Shown here: one piece after another, positions 1-7,760 of the stretch
Position numbering within the stretch: the first letter of the stretch is position 1
How the letters are laid out: each line of letters starts with the position of its first letter
NCBI RefSeq assembly: GCF_000310245.1
Contig: NC_020505.1
Location: 1,398,001-1,462,000, forward strand
DNA: 64,000 nucleotides
From: Candidatus Sulfuricurvum sp. RIFRC-1
GTDB lineage: Bacteria; Campylobacterota; Campylobacteria; Campylobacterales; Sulfurimonadaceae
Reading direction: 5' to 3'
Made by a program: the position numbers and the translations under genes
The notes under the pieces: model-generated
Told to the model about the DNA's origin: nothing
Databases searched by the model: none
What the model saw: only the letters and a program-made list of their open reading frames with translations

Positions 1-1258
1 CAAATAAAAAGTAAGTGCTTCCCTCATACAACTGATCGTTTTTGAGCTGGTTCCCTAACTCTTCATAATTAGGGAATCCTCGGATCACGAGTGCCGTATG
101 AGTATACGTATGCAAGATTCGTTCTGCATGAAAATTGCTGATCACCATATCAGCCCCCTCGAAAAACTGCCGGGCATCTTCCAAATCCCCGACAAATACT
201 TTTTCTGCTTCGATCAAATGCAAAGAGTCGCTAAACGTCGTAGATATTGCCGCATCAATGGTTCCACCGACACTGCGGAGTAATGCACAAATTCCGACCA
301 GCATATCCGGCTCACCCATCACGACAAAATGGGAACTCCCGATCAGAAAATGCGAATCCAACATCGCATCTTGCAGACGGGATCGCCATCGTTTCATCAG
401 CGGTTTTGGCTCACGTTGTCGTATTTTCATAAGTGCACTTACAAAATTGTCGCATCCATCCAATCCCATCAAATGATCGAAATGGAGATGCTCTATCGCG
501 GGGTTCTTTTTTTGCAGTGCCAATGCCGCTTTTTTCATCGAAGCTCCGAGTGAAACCACCACCGAAGAGGTCGCCAAATCACGGATTTGATCCACCGTTA
601 TTCCGCCGTTGGCGAGTTTCCCCTGCCCCGCTTCCCAATACCCGTCCAGTGAGGTAGAGAGATCGGGGAGTGCATAGGTTTCAAACCCGAAATCCTCGCA
701 GAGAGCTTTGATCTTCTCCACCTCGATAGGCTGCATACTCAGGTGGGGTAAAAAAACGAGTTTATTGGTTTTTAGCTCGGTAGCAGCCTCGGTAAGCTGT
801 TCGATCATCGCGGTGACTGTCAGTGACCATCCGCTCTCCATCCCCCCCTCGTAATCGGGAGTATTGACAAACACATAGGGGATTTCGATGTGCATCCCCA
901 CACCGCGAACATCATCCCCTTTGGTCTCGGTCAGACCCGTCGTGTGCAGACCGATCATGCTCGGTTTGATATTTTTCTCTTTGTTCTGGATATTCTCAAT
1001 CGCCATAAGTATCGAGTAGTCTCCACCATCGAGAACAGCGGTAATATCGCTTACCGAAGTGTTGTTGATCGCGATCGGTTCATTGAAATGGCGGGTAAAA
1101 AAAACCTTGGTATACGAAGCACACCCCTGCGCACCGTGCATCAACGGCATACAATCTTTAACCCCTAAAAATGCGAGGGTTGCACCCATCGGCTGAGAGT
1201 GTTTGATCGGGTTGACTTGAAGCGGTTTGTGTTCATGACGAGAAAGGGAGAATTCCAT
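1..1258 (-). CDS. nifN: NifN, FeMo-cofactor scaffold subunit (C-terminus beyond window)
   Basis: NifN pairs with NifE to form the scaffold on which the nitrogenase iron-molybdenum cofactor is matured in the cytoplasm. The reverse-strand frame is open from the ATG at 1258 to the left edge (about 419 codons), so the last few tens of residues are missing. Near the N-terminus the block QPMGATLAFLG followed by KDCMPLMHGAQGC is typical of the NifN/NifK family. AAGGAG lies 5 nt before the ATG, which fixes the start. The partner nifE is about 1.8 kb upstream rather than adjacent; mscS and an MNT-HEPN pair lie between. A -24/-12-like element lies 25 nt upstream of the ATG. Confidence 0.88.
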   Translation of the reverse strand, partial: MEFSLSRHEHKPLQVNPIKHSQPMGATLAFLGVKDCMPLMHGAQGCASYTKVFFTRHFNEPIAINNTSVSDITAVLDGGDYSILMAIENIQNKEKNIKPSMIGLHTTGLTETKGDDVRGVGMHIEIPYVFVNTPDYEGGMESGWSLTVTAMIEQLTEAATELKTNKLVFLPHLSMQPIEVEKIKALCEDFGFETYALPDLSTSLDGYWEAGQGKLANGGITVDQIRDLATSSVVVSLGASMKKAALALQKKNPAIEHLHFDHLMGLDGCDNFVSALMKIRQREPKPLMKRWRSRLQDAMLDSHFLIGSSHFVVMGEPDMLVGICALLRSVGGTIDAAISTTFSDSLHLIEAEKVFVGDLEDARQFFEGADMVISNFHAERILHTYTHTALVIRGFPNYEELGNQLKNDQLYEGSTYFLF

Positions 1259-1282
1259 GACAACTCCTTAGTTATCATAGAT

Positions 1283-1299
1283 TATGCAAGAAGTGTGCG
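1283..1299 (-). promoter_or_regulatory. Candidate sigma-54 (-24/-12) promoter of nifN
   Basis: Read on the minus strand this is TCGCACACTTCTTGCAT, close to the sigma-54 consensus TGGCACG-N4-TTGCA. The first G of the -24 GG pair is C here, which weakens the call. It ends 25 nt before the nifN ATG. The nifE upstream region carries a related element at 4481-4497. Confidence 0.45.
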
Positions 1300-1343
1300 A
1301 GAAGAGGATTGAATGCAGTTTATCGATGATTTTTTTGGGTTGG

Positions 1344-1351
1344 TGTATAAT
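1344..1351 (+). promoter_or_regulatory. Extended -10 box for the mntA-hepT pair
   Basis: TGTATAAT lies 29 nt before the mntA start codon, with an extended-minus-10 TG next to a perfect TATAAT. No good -35 is visible, which is common in Campylobacterota. Confidence 0.45.
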
Positions 1352-1380
1352 AACCACAATTTAAAATCGGATAGGTTGCT

Positions 1381-1677
1381 ATGACTCAACAGTACATCAT
1401 CGATTATCTCAAAAGTAAAAAAGAGGAATTCCGCCAAAAGTACGGGATTACGACGCTTGGACTGTATGGAAGCTATGCCCGTAATGAGGCAAAAGAAAGT
1501 AGCGATGTGGATATATTCTATGACAGCAATGAGACTTTTTCAATGGGATTTTTAGAGTTTTCTAAATTTTTACGTCAAATTGAAGCTGATTTGCACTCAA
1601 AAGTTGATTTTGTACGATTAAATTCTATGAATCCGATTATCAAGCATTACGCGAAAAAAGATTTCATCTATGTATAA
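1381..1677 (+). CDS. mntA: MntA-type nucleotidyltransferase antitoxin
   Basis: A 98-residue minimal nucleotidyltransferase. The active-site signature is present: G30-S31 (GSYAR) followed by D42-V-D44, the GSX10DXD pattern of MNT proteins. In characterised MntA/HepT pairs the MNT protein neutralises the HEPN toxin by adding AMP units to a tyrosine in the toxin active site; that role is inferred here from family and gene order. It overlaps the following HEPN gene by 8 bp, indicating translational coupling. The pair runs opposite to the flanking nif and mscS genes, as expected of an inserted module. Confidence 0.85.
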   Translation: MTQQYIIDYLKSKKEEFRQKYGITTLGLYGSYARNEAKESSDVDIFYDSNETFSMGFLEFSKFLRQIEADLHSKVDFVRLNSMNPIIKHYAKKDFIYV

Positions 1678-2095
1678 CGACGAAAATTTAATCTATATTT
1701 TTACGATGCTCGGATGTACCGAAAAATGCTGGATTTATTCTACTGGCTTTGATAATCCACGAGATTTTATTTGGGCAGATGCACAAATTCATCTCAATGC
1801 CGTAATCTCCATGTTTATCGCTATCGGTGAAGAATCCAAGAAAATAGACCAAGTATTGAAAAATGATATTGCTACAAAACTCGATTGGTCGGACGTGGCG
1901 GGAATACGAGATAAAATTTCTCATGATTACCGAGGAGTTGATGAAGCTATTTTATGGAATACGATACATAAAGAGTTATATTTGCTCAAACAAGCTCTTA
2001 TCGAAATGATCGAGTTGATCAACCCTTCGGCAGAACTGCTCAACGAGTTTTTAGACTCTCCCTATTATCAGCATTTGCAGTATTTACGGAAATAA
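1670..2095 (+). CDS. hepT: HepT-type HEPN toxin (DUF86-like)
   Basis: A 141-residue HEPN-domain protein and probable ribonuclease toxin of the MNT-HEPN pair. The RX4HXY motif is exact: R80, H85 and Y87 in RDKISHDY. The tyrosine is the residue AMPylated by MntA in characterised systems. The start ATG lies inside the end of mntA. The first 20 residues (with C16 and C20) and the tail after about residue 125 are not recognisable as part of the motif-bearing domain. Confidence 0.85.
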   Translation: MYNDENLIYIFTMLGCTEKCWIYSTGFDNPRDFIWADAQIHLNAVISMFIAIGEESKKIDQVLKNDIATKLDWSDVAGIRDKISHDYRGVDEAILWNTIHKELYLLKQALIEMIELINPSAELLNEFLDSPYYQHLQYLRK

Positions 2096-2120
2096 TAAAC
2101 TTCTCTGATAACCTTGTTTT

Positions 2121-2145
2121 CGTTCGCCCTGAGCTTGTCGAAGGG
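2121..2145. repeat. Half-copy of a dispersed hairpin repeat
   Basis: CGTTCGCCCTGAGCTTGTCG plus AAGGG matches one arm of the two-arm repeats at 28911-28968 and 49274-49334. It lies in the gap between the convergent hepT and mscS genes and may have arrived with the toxin-antitoxin pair. Confidence 0.7.
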
Positions 2146-2224
2146 TAATTTATTTATGGTTTGGCATAATAATAATTAATTTTATTTTATCGTGAAAAAT
2201 GATTCTATTAAGGATGTTTTTCCT

Positions 2225-3049
2225 CTATTTCTGCTCGTAAATATGAATTTCTCTCTGTGGAAAAGGGATTGTAATGTTTGCGTTTTGGAGGGCCTTATAG
2301 ATAGCCGAATTAACTTCGTACTGTATCTTATAATAATTCTGAGTCGGAACCCAGTAGCGCATCCCGATTTCAATTGCATAATCGCCGAATTTTTGTATTC
2401 CGACAATCGATTTGTTTTCAGTCGATAAACTCTCAAAGTTATCGATAACCTCTCGAATCAATGCAATCGCTTGATCCGCATTATCGCTGTAGGATATTCC
2501 GACACTCGATTCAACAATACGGTAGTTGAACGAGTTAACGATCACCTCGCCGATCATGTTTTTATTGGGAACGGTAATAATCTCTTCATCTTCCGTTCGC
2601 AGCGTCGTGTATCCTAGTTTGATCTCTTCGACGACACCGTAGACTTTATTGACCAAAATGGTATCTCCGATTTTAAACGGTCGGGTAATCACCAGTGAAA
2701 TACCGGCAGCGAAGTTTGCCACCGTCCCTTGCAATGCCAAACCGGCGGTTAAAAAAATAGCACCGACAGCTGCGATAAACGGAGCTATCGAAATCCCCAG
2801 TTTTCCGATAGCAACAATGAACATCGCACCGAATATCAGTATCCGAACAACATTTGCCGCAAATTTTCCTAACGTTACATCGAAATCATGCTTATCAAAA
2901 AACGTTACCAACGTCTTATATGCGTACTTGGAGACAAACCAGCCGATAACGATAATAATGACCGCACCGATAATTTGGAAACTGTAATTGGTCAAAAAAG
3001 CGATCGTTTGATCATAAAATTCCTGCACATAATGCAATTCTTGATTCAT
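2225..3049 (-). CDS. mscS: Small-conductance mechanosensitive channel (MscS family)
   Basis: A 274-residue inner-membrane channel that releases solutes on osmotic downshock. Three N-terminal membrane segments (about residues 20-45, 65-85 and 90-120) lead into a pore helix rich in Gly and Ala (AAVGAIFLTAGLALQG), then the beta domain with RPFKIGD and the C-terminal vestibule domain. The length equals that of the classical short MscS. AAGGAGAGAGC precedes the ATG. It follows nifE by 40 bp on the same strand, so it is probably cotranscribed with it; no functional link to nitrogen fixation is evident. Confidence 0.93.
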   Translation of the reverse strand: MNQELHYVQEFYDQTIAFLTNYSFQIIGAVIIIVIGWFVSKYAYKTLVTFFDKHDFDVTLGKFAANVVRILIFGAMFIVAIGKLGISIAPFIAAVGAIFLTAGLALQGTVANFAAGISLVITRPFKIGDTILVNKVYGVVEEIKLGYTTLRTEDEEIITVPNKNMIGEVIVNSFNYRIVESSVGISYSDNADQAIALIREVIDNFESLSTENKSIVGIQKFGDYAIEIGMRYWVPTQNYYKIQYEVNSAIYKALQNANITIPFPQREIHIYEQK

Positions 3050-3089
3050 GCTCTCTCCTTAGCAATTAAAAAGAATATTATGCCCTATT

Positions 3090-4448
3090 CTACATCTCCC
3101 ACGGCGCGGGTTTTCCAACATTGGCAAAGACGGGATTGCGAAATGCGTATTTCAAATCTTCCGCGAGATTGAGTAATCCGCCGTAGCCGCCGTAGCTCGT
3201 TTTCTTCTCCTGATTGACATCGATAAACGAGATTTTTTTCTTGATCGCGGTGTAGAGACTTCTCCCTCCCGCGAGGAGGATATGGGCTCCCGTAGAATCG
3301 ATTATTTTTCCCTGCTCAGACGCGGGCTTCGTCATCAAAACACCGTTTTCACCCAAATATTCTCGTGCTTTGTCAATGTCATCCTGTGTCGATTTAGCGA
3401 CACTCGTTGCCACGACTTCAATCCCCAAATCCTGCAATCCCGAAGCAATCGACCACGCTTTGTTCCCTCCGGTATTGAGCACCGCTTTTTTACCTGCAAA
3501 CATTGCACGATAAGGCTCTAATGCCAACTCTAATTCCGCCTCGGCTTCTGCGATCACCGCTTCGGCTCGTGCTATCAGCTCAGGATCGCCCAATGCGTTC
3601 ACGATCTCACGAATGGCAAAAGTCGTATCCCGTTTACCGTAAAAGGAGACCGAAATCCATGGGATGCCGTACTGTTCCTGCATCTTACGAGTCAACGTAA
3701 TAAGTGATTTGGCACAGACAATAACGTTAAGCTTTGCCCGATGGGCCGTACGGATATCTCCGACACGCCCGTCTCCGCTCATAGAACTCAGAACGCGGAT
3801 ACCGATTTTCTCAAACAGCGGAAGATACTGCCACATATCCCCCGTGACGTTGTAATCGCCGATCAAATTGATATCGTAAGGGGTTGTGAATTCAGGCTCT
3901 TTTGTACCAATCAAATGCTCTAAAACCGCTTCCCCGGCTAAACGAGATCCGAGATTTTTACTTCCGACAAAACCTGCGGCATGGACCGGAACAACAGGAA
4001 CACCGTGTTTTTCGGCTCCCAGCTTACAGGTCATATCGATATCATCCCCCATCAACGCCGTAACGCATGTCGAATAGACAAAAATCGCTTCGGGTTTATA
4101 ATGTTCCATGATATAATCGATCGATTCACCCAGTCGTTTGTCTCCGCCGAAGATGACATCGTTGGTATTGATTCCGGTCGTGAACCCCATCTGCGTATGG
4201 TCCATTCCATTGTACGACGTTTTTGTCTCACGGGTCTCCCATGAAGAACCCAGACAGGTTTGAGGGCCATGAACGAGGTGTACGGCATCTGCGTAGGGAA
4301 ACAGCGAAATTTGAGCACCGTCAAAAGCGCATCCCCCTGCGGCTAACCCCGGCTTGGGCTTGTCACACCCTTCTCCGGGTTTTTTATCTTTACTGTGAGA
4401 GCAGGCACTCTCGTTCATAAGTTCTTTGATTTTAGCACGGCTGACCAT
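3090..4448 (-). CDS. nifE: NifE, FeMo-cofactor scaffold subunit
   Basis: The alpha-like half of the NifEN scaffold for nitrogenase cofactor synthesis. Of its 452 residues, the N-terminus contains KPGLAAGGCAFDGAQ and HGPQTCLGSSW (cluster-ligand cysteines) and the middle contains YSTCVTALMGDD; all are NifE/NifD family blocks. AGGAG lies 7 nt before the ATG. It is divergent from narK across a 145-bp region. The gene order nifE-mscS-(mntA-hepT)-nifN is unusual because nifE and nifN normally adjoin. Confidence 0.93.
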   Translation of the reverse strand: MVSRAKIKELMNESACSHSKDKKPGEGCDKPKPGLAAGGCAFDGAQISLFPYADAVHLVHGPQTCLGSSWETRETKTSYNGMDHTQMGFTTGINTNDVIFGGDKRLGESIDYIMEHYKPEAIFVYSTCVTALMGDDIDMTCKLGAEKHGVPVVPVHAAGFVGSKNLGSRLAGEAVLEHLIGTKEPEFTTPYDINLIGDYNVTGDMWQYLPLFEKIGIRVLSSMSGDGRVGDIRTAHRAKLNVIVCAKSLITLTRKMQEQYGIPWISVSFYGKRDTTFAIREIVNALGDPELIARAEAVIAEAEAELELALEPYRAMFAGKKAVLNTGGNKAWSIASGLQDLGIEVVATSVAKSTQDDIDKAREYLGENGVLMTKPASEQGKIIDSTGAHILLAGGRSLYTAIKKKISFIDVNQEKKTSYGGYGGLLNLAEDLKYAFRNPVFANVGKPAPWEM

Positions 4449-4480
4449 AGGTGACTCCTAAGGATGATGTTCTAGAACAA

Positions 4481-4497
4481 ATGCAAGAACCATACGA
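4481..4497 (-). promoter_or_regulatory. Candidate sigma-54 (-24/-12) promoter of nifE
   Basis: The minus-strand reading is TCGTATGGTTCTTGCAT, 32 nt before the nifE ATG. It matches the element before nifN at 12 of 17 positions, including TCG at -24 and TTCTTGCAT at -12. The -24 GG is CG in both copies, so they could be a lineage variant or a chance likeness. Confidence 0.4.
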
Positions 4498-4501
4498 GCT
4501 A

Positions 4502-4593
4502 AGTGATTATTTTTTAATCACTATATTGCATTAAAGAGTGATATTTAATTGATACAATTATTTCAGATAAAAAAATCCTAATTAGGAGAGAAG
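4502..4593 (+). promoter_or_regulatory. Nitrate-assimilation operator, promoter and leader of narK
   Basis: A palindromic site TGATTATTTTTTAATCA (4504-4520) is followed after exactly 32 nt by the -10 box TACAAT (4553-4558). Then comes a leader with the short pairing GAT-AAAAAA-ATC and the perfect palindrome TCCTAATTAGGA (4576-4587), which contains the AGGA ribosome site 6 nt before the ATG. The same architecture precedes nrtA and cobA. The palindrome is also 55 bp upstream of divergent nifE. Confidence 0.7.
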
Positions 4594-5871
4594 ATGAAAT
4601 TTGGAGATTTAAAAAAAGAGGGACACTGGCCGACACTGTTTGCCGCCTTTTTGTATTTCGACTTTAGTTTTATGATGTGGACAATGTTGGGACCTCTCGC
4701 TACCGAGATTAATGAGTCTCTTACCTCACGCGGTTTTACGATGAATGATGATCAGACAGCAACACTCCTCGCTGTTCCTGTACTTGCGGGGGCGATTTTA
4801 CGCCTTGTACTAGGGATTTTCGTCGATAAATTCGGGCCGAAAAAGACGGCATTGGTTTCTCAGGTGATTGTTATCGCGACACTGTTTTACGGATACATAG
4901 CGGCTGAAACCATCACGTATGATCAGCTCTTGTTTGTGGCTCTCGGTCTGGGATTTGCGGGTGCATCGTTCGCCGTCGCACTGCCTCAAGCGGGTCAATG
5001 GTATCCGCCGCGTCTGCAAGGGACGGTATTGGGGATCGCGGGTGCCGGAAATATCGGTGTCGTCATCGACTTTTTGTTTGCCCCTAAAATCGCCGAGATT
5101 TGGGGTTGGCCGTCGGTCTTTCTCGTCGGTGGAGTATTGTCGTTTATCGTTTTGATTGCGTATATGTTTATGGCCAAAGATGCCCCATCATCGGTTTATA
5201 AAGCCAATCCGAAAAAACTCGGTGACTATATGAAACTGATGCGTGACCGTGATACGTGGTGGTTTAACCTCTTTTATGCCGTCAGTTTCGGCGGATTTAT
5301 CGGGTTTGCCAACTACATGAAAGTCTATTTGATGAATACCTATCAAGCCGATATGTCAGCTTTTGGTCTGGATGTCATGGATGAGGGAAATGTCAAAGTT
5401 ATCGCCGGATATTTCGGAGCGTTGTGTATCTTCGCCGGTGCATTGCTTCGTCCGGTGGGGGGAGCCGTCGCCGATAAAATGGGTGGGATTAAATCGCTTT
5501 ATGTCTTTTATGGCAGTATAATCATTCTTGCATTGATCAGCGCATTTGTCGCATTACCGTTTTGGGCAGCGATTGTCGTGATGTTTTTGATCATGGCGAA
5601 TCTGGGAATGGCGAACGGTTCGGTGTTTCAGCTCGTACCGCAGCGTTTCGGTAAAGACATCGGTGTGATGACCGGACTTATCGGTATGGCCGGAGGTCTG
5701 GGCGGAACGGCTCTGATCAAAACATTCGGATGGTCACAGGGAGCATTCGATGGCTACACTGCCGGGTTTGTCATCTTTGCCGTCATGACGATGATTGCTA
5801 TCAGCGGGATCAGTCTGGTCAAAACACGCTGGCGTACGACATGGGGCGCGGAATCAGGAGCAAGAATTTAA
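4594..5871 (+). CDS. narK: Nitrate/nitrite transporter, NarK/NasA type (MFS)
   Basis: A 425-residue major-facilitator protein with about 12 membrane segments, importing nitrate across the inner membrane. The two nitrate-porter signatures are present: GAGNIGVVIDFLFAPKI near residue 150 and ANGSVFQLVPQRFG followed by GMAGGLGG near residues 345-375. The start has AGGAGAG upstream. It is first in a unit with the PP2C/kinase gene, an arrangement also known beside nasA in Pseudomonas. The shared promoter and leader point to nitrogen or nitrate control. Confidence 0.93.
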   Translation: MKFGDLKKEGHWPTLFAAFLYFDFSFMMWTMLGPLATEINESLTSRGFTMNDDQTATLLAVPVLAGAILRLVLGIFVDKFGPKKTALVSQVIVIATLFYGYIAAETITYDQLLFVALGLGFAGASFAVALPQAGQWYPPRLQGTVLGIAGAGNIGVVIDFLFAPKIAEIWGWPSVFLVGGVLSFIVLIAYMFMAKDAPSSVYKANPKKLGDYMKLMRDRDTWWFNLFYAVSFGGFIGFANYMKVYLMNTYQADMSAFGLDVMDEGNVKVIAGYFGALCIFAGALLRPVGGAVADKMGGIKSLYVFYGSIIILALISAFVALPFWAAIVVMFLIMANLGMANGSVFQLVPQRFGKDIGVMTGLIGMAGGLGGTALIKTFGWSQGAFDGYTAGFVIFAVMTMIAISGISLVKTRWRTTWGAESGARI

Positions 5872-5880
5872 CCCCTATTC

Positions 5881-5961
5881 ACCCTGAGCCTGTAAGGGTT
5901 TTCTTGCTCGCTCCCACTCAGAAGAGTGGGAGCGAGAATATTCCGTGTCACAGCACGGAAT
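5881..5961. repeat. Repeat cluster: two strong hairpins between narK and the kinase gene
   Basis: ACCCTGAGCCTGTAAGGGT (5881-5899) resembles a degraded arm of the window's dispersed repeat. It is followed by a perfect 13-bp stem, CTCGCTCCCACTC/GAGTGGGAGCGAG (5907-5919 and 5924-5936, loop AGAA). A second 8-bp stem, ATTCCGTG/CACGGAAT, spans 5940-5961. No T-run follows either, so they look like mobile repeat hairpins or processing sites rather than terminators. Confidence 0.75.
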
Positions 5962-5995
5962 GACGAAATAGTAAATTCACCGTAAGGGTTTGCCC

Positions 5996-7637
5996 ATGCT
6001 CACACTCCAATCGTCCGAATTCATCCTCTCCAAAGACGCTACCACTGGCGATGATGCCTGTGCCTATACTATCATCGATAACGCTCTGCTGGTAAGTGTT
6101 TTGTGTGATGGAGTCGGAAGTGCGGCACGCGGAGGGACTGCGGCACGCCAATGTGTAAAGTTTTTTATCGATCAATTCAAAAATCGCCCCAAAGCATGGG
6201 ATATTCCCAAAACAATGGAGGTCTTTACCCGCCATATCAATTCTTTGTTATTTAAAGAGTCGATGACGCAATACGGAAAAATCGAACTCCTCACAACACT
6301 CTGCCTTGCCGTAATCGAGGGAGAGAACCTCTACACTCTCAATCTCGGTGATTCACGTATCTATCTACTCAAAAAAGATGGCACCTTTGTACAACTCAGT
6401 ATCGATCACACGATGGATGATGAGTATATGTCCCATGTCTTGACCTCTGCGTGCGGTTTGAGTGAAAACATCGATCTAACTATCCTCTCGACACCTATTG
6501 GTGTCGGTGACACTCTCATACTGTGCAGTGACGGTGTTTACAACCTCTTAGAGGAAAAAATCTTTGCCGATATGCTCCAAAAAGGGTTAGGTGCCTCGAC
6601 CATCATCCAGAGTGCTACCCAAAATTGCGATCCTAAAGATCGAGATGATATGAGCCTCCAGATTTTTCGTATCGAAAAGCTCGATCCACTTTATGCAATG
6701 AAACATGCTCCGCTCATCATCCCTGAAACACTGAGTGAGGGGCAAATTATCGACGGCTATACCCTGCTCTCCCCTATGATGGAACACAAACGTATTTGGA
6801 AAGTACTCAAAGACTCTGAACTGTATGTTATGAAATTTCCGCTCAAAGCGGATGATGACGAAGCACTCGATGCCTTTGTTCGTGAAGCATGGTACGCAAA
6901 ACAGATAACCCACAAAGCCTTCGGTCATGCGTGGGTTCCGCAGGAGCGGAGCATGCGCTATTATCTGATGGAGCTGGTGGAAGGGGTAAATCTCCAAAAA
7001 TATCTCAAAAACCGCCCTCTCTCCATAGACAATGCCATCAGTTTAGGAAAATTTCTCCACCGTGCCGAGGCCCATCTACTCCATTTGGGGCTCGTTCACG
7101 GCGATATAAAACCCGAGAATATCCTCGTCTACCAACGAGACGGTGAAGCGGGAGTGGAGTTTAAAATGGTTGATTTCGGCTCCATCGTCGAGATATTTTC
7201 CACCAATTCACGAGCAGGTACCCCTACCTATCTCGCCCCCGAACGTTTTAGCGAAAGTGCTATCAACGAATCAACTGAAATCTTCTCCATCGGAGTAACA
7301 CTCTATTGGGCACTAACGGGTAAATTTCCCTACGGAGAGATTGAACCGTTTCAAACGCCAACGTTTAAATCACCAAAACGTCCCTCAGTAATCAATAAAA
7401 ATATTCCTCTCTGGCTCGATTCCGTCATTATGCGTTCCATCGCGATCTCTCCCGATCAGCGCTATGCCACATTACTCTGAATTTTTTTATGAACTTAAAG
7501 CCCCTGAAAAAGTAAAGCCGTTTTTTTGCAAAACAACACCTCTGATCGAACGCTCGCCCGCCACCTTTTACAAAATCGGGTTTTTTATCCTCTTAGCCCT
7601 TGAAATATGGACTTTTGGACTGTATGTATCCAAGTAA
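5996..7637 (+). pseudogene. PP2C phosphatase / Ser-Thr kinase fusion, frameshifted near its C-terminus
   Basis: The N-terminal PP2C-type phosphatase (about residues 1-235) has CDGVGSAARGGTAA, NLGDSRIY and CSDGVYNLL. The Ser/Thr kinase (about 260-495) has the catalytic loop HGDIKPENIL (Gly replacing Arg of HRD), VDFGS, a GTPTYLAPE activation segment and an IGVTLYWALTG helix. The frame ends at TGA 7478-7480. One base shifted near 7471, the reading continues YSEFFYELKAPEKVKPFF and ends in a membrane helix (FYKIGFFILLALEIWTFGLY) at TAA 7635-7637. Homologues sit beside nitrate-assimilation genes, so a regulatory role there is inferred. ATG 5996 is preferred to TTG 5990. Confidence 0.82.
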
Positions 7638-7760
7638 TTTTAGTATCAAAGTCGTATTATTAACAATAACTTAAAATAAACGGGAAATAAATGGGTTTTA
7701 CACAAACGATGTTATAATATTTTATACATGATTTCAAAGAAAGAAGAAGGTTGTTTTACA

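Noticed and set aside
4469-4478. Palindrome GTTCTAGAAC upstream of nifE as a LexA or other operator
   Set aside because: It is 10 bp, has no second copy before other genes in the window and matches no operator I know for this group.
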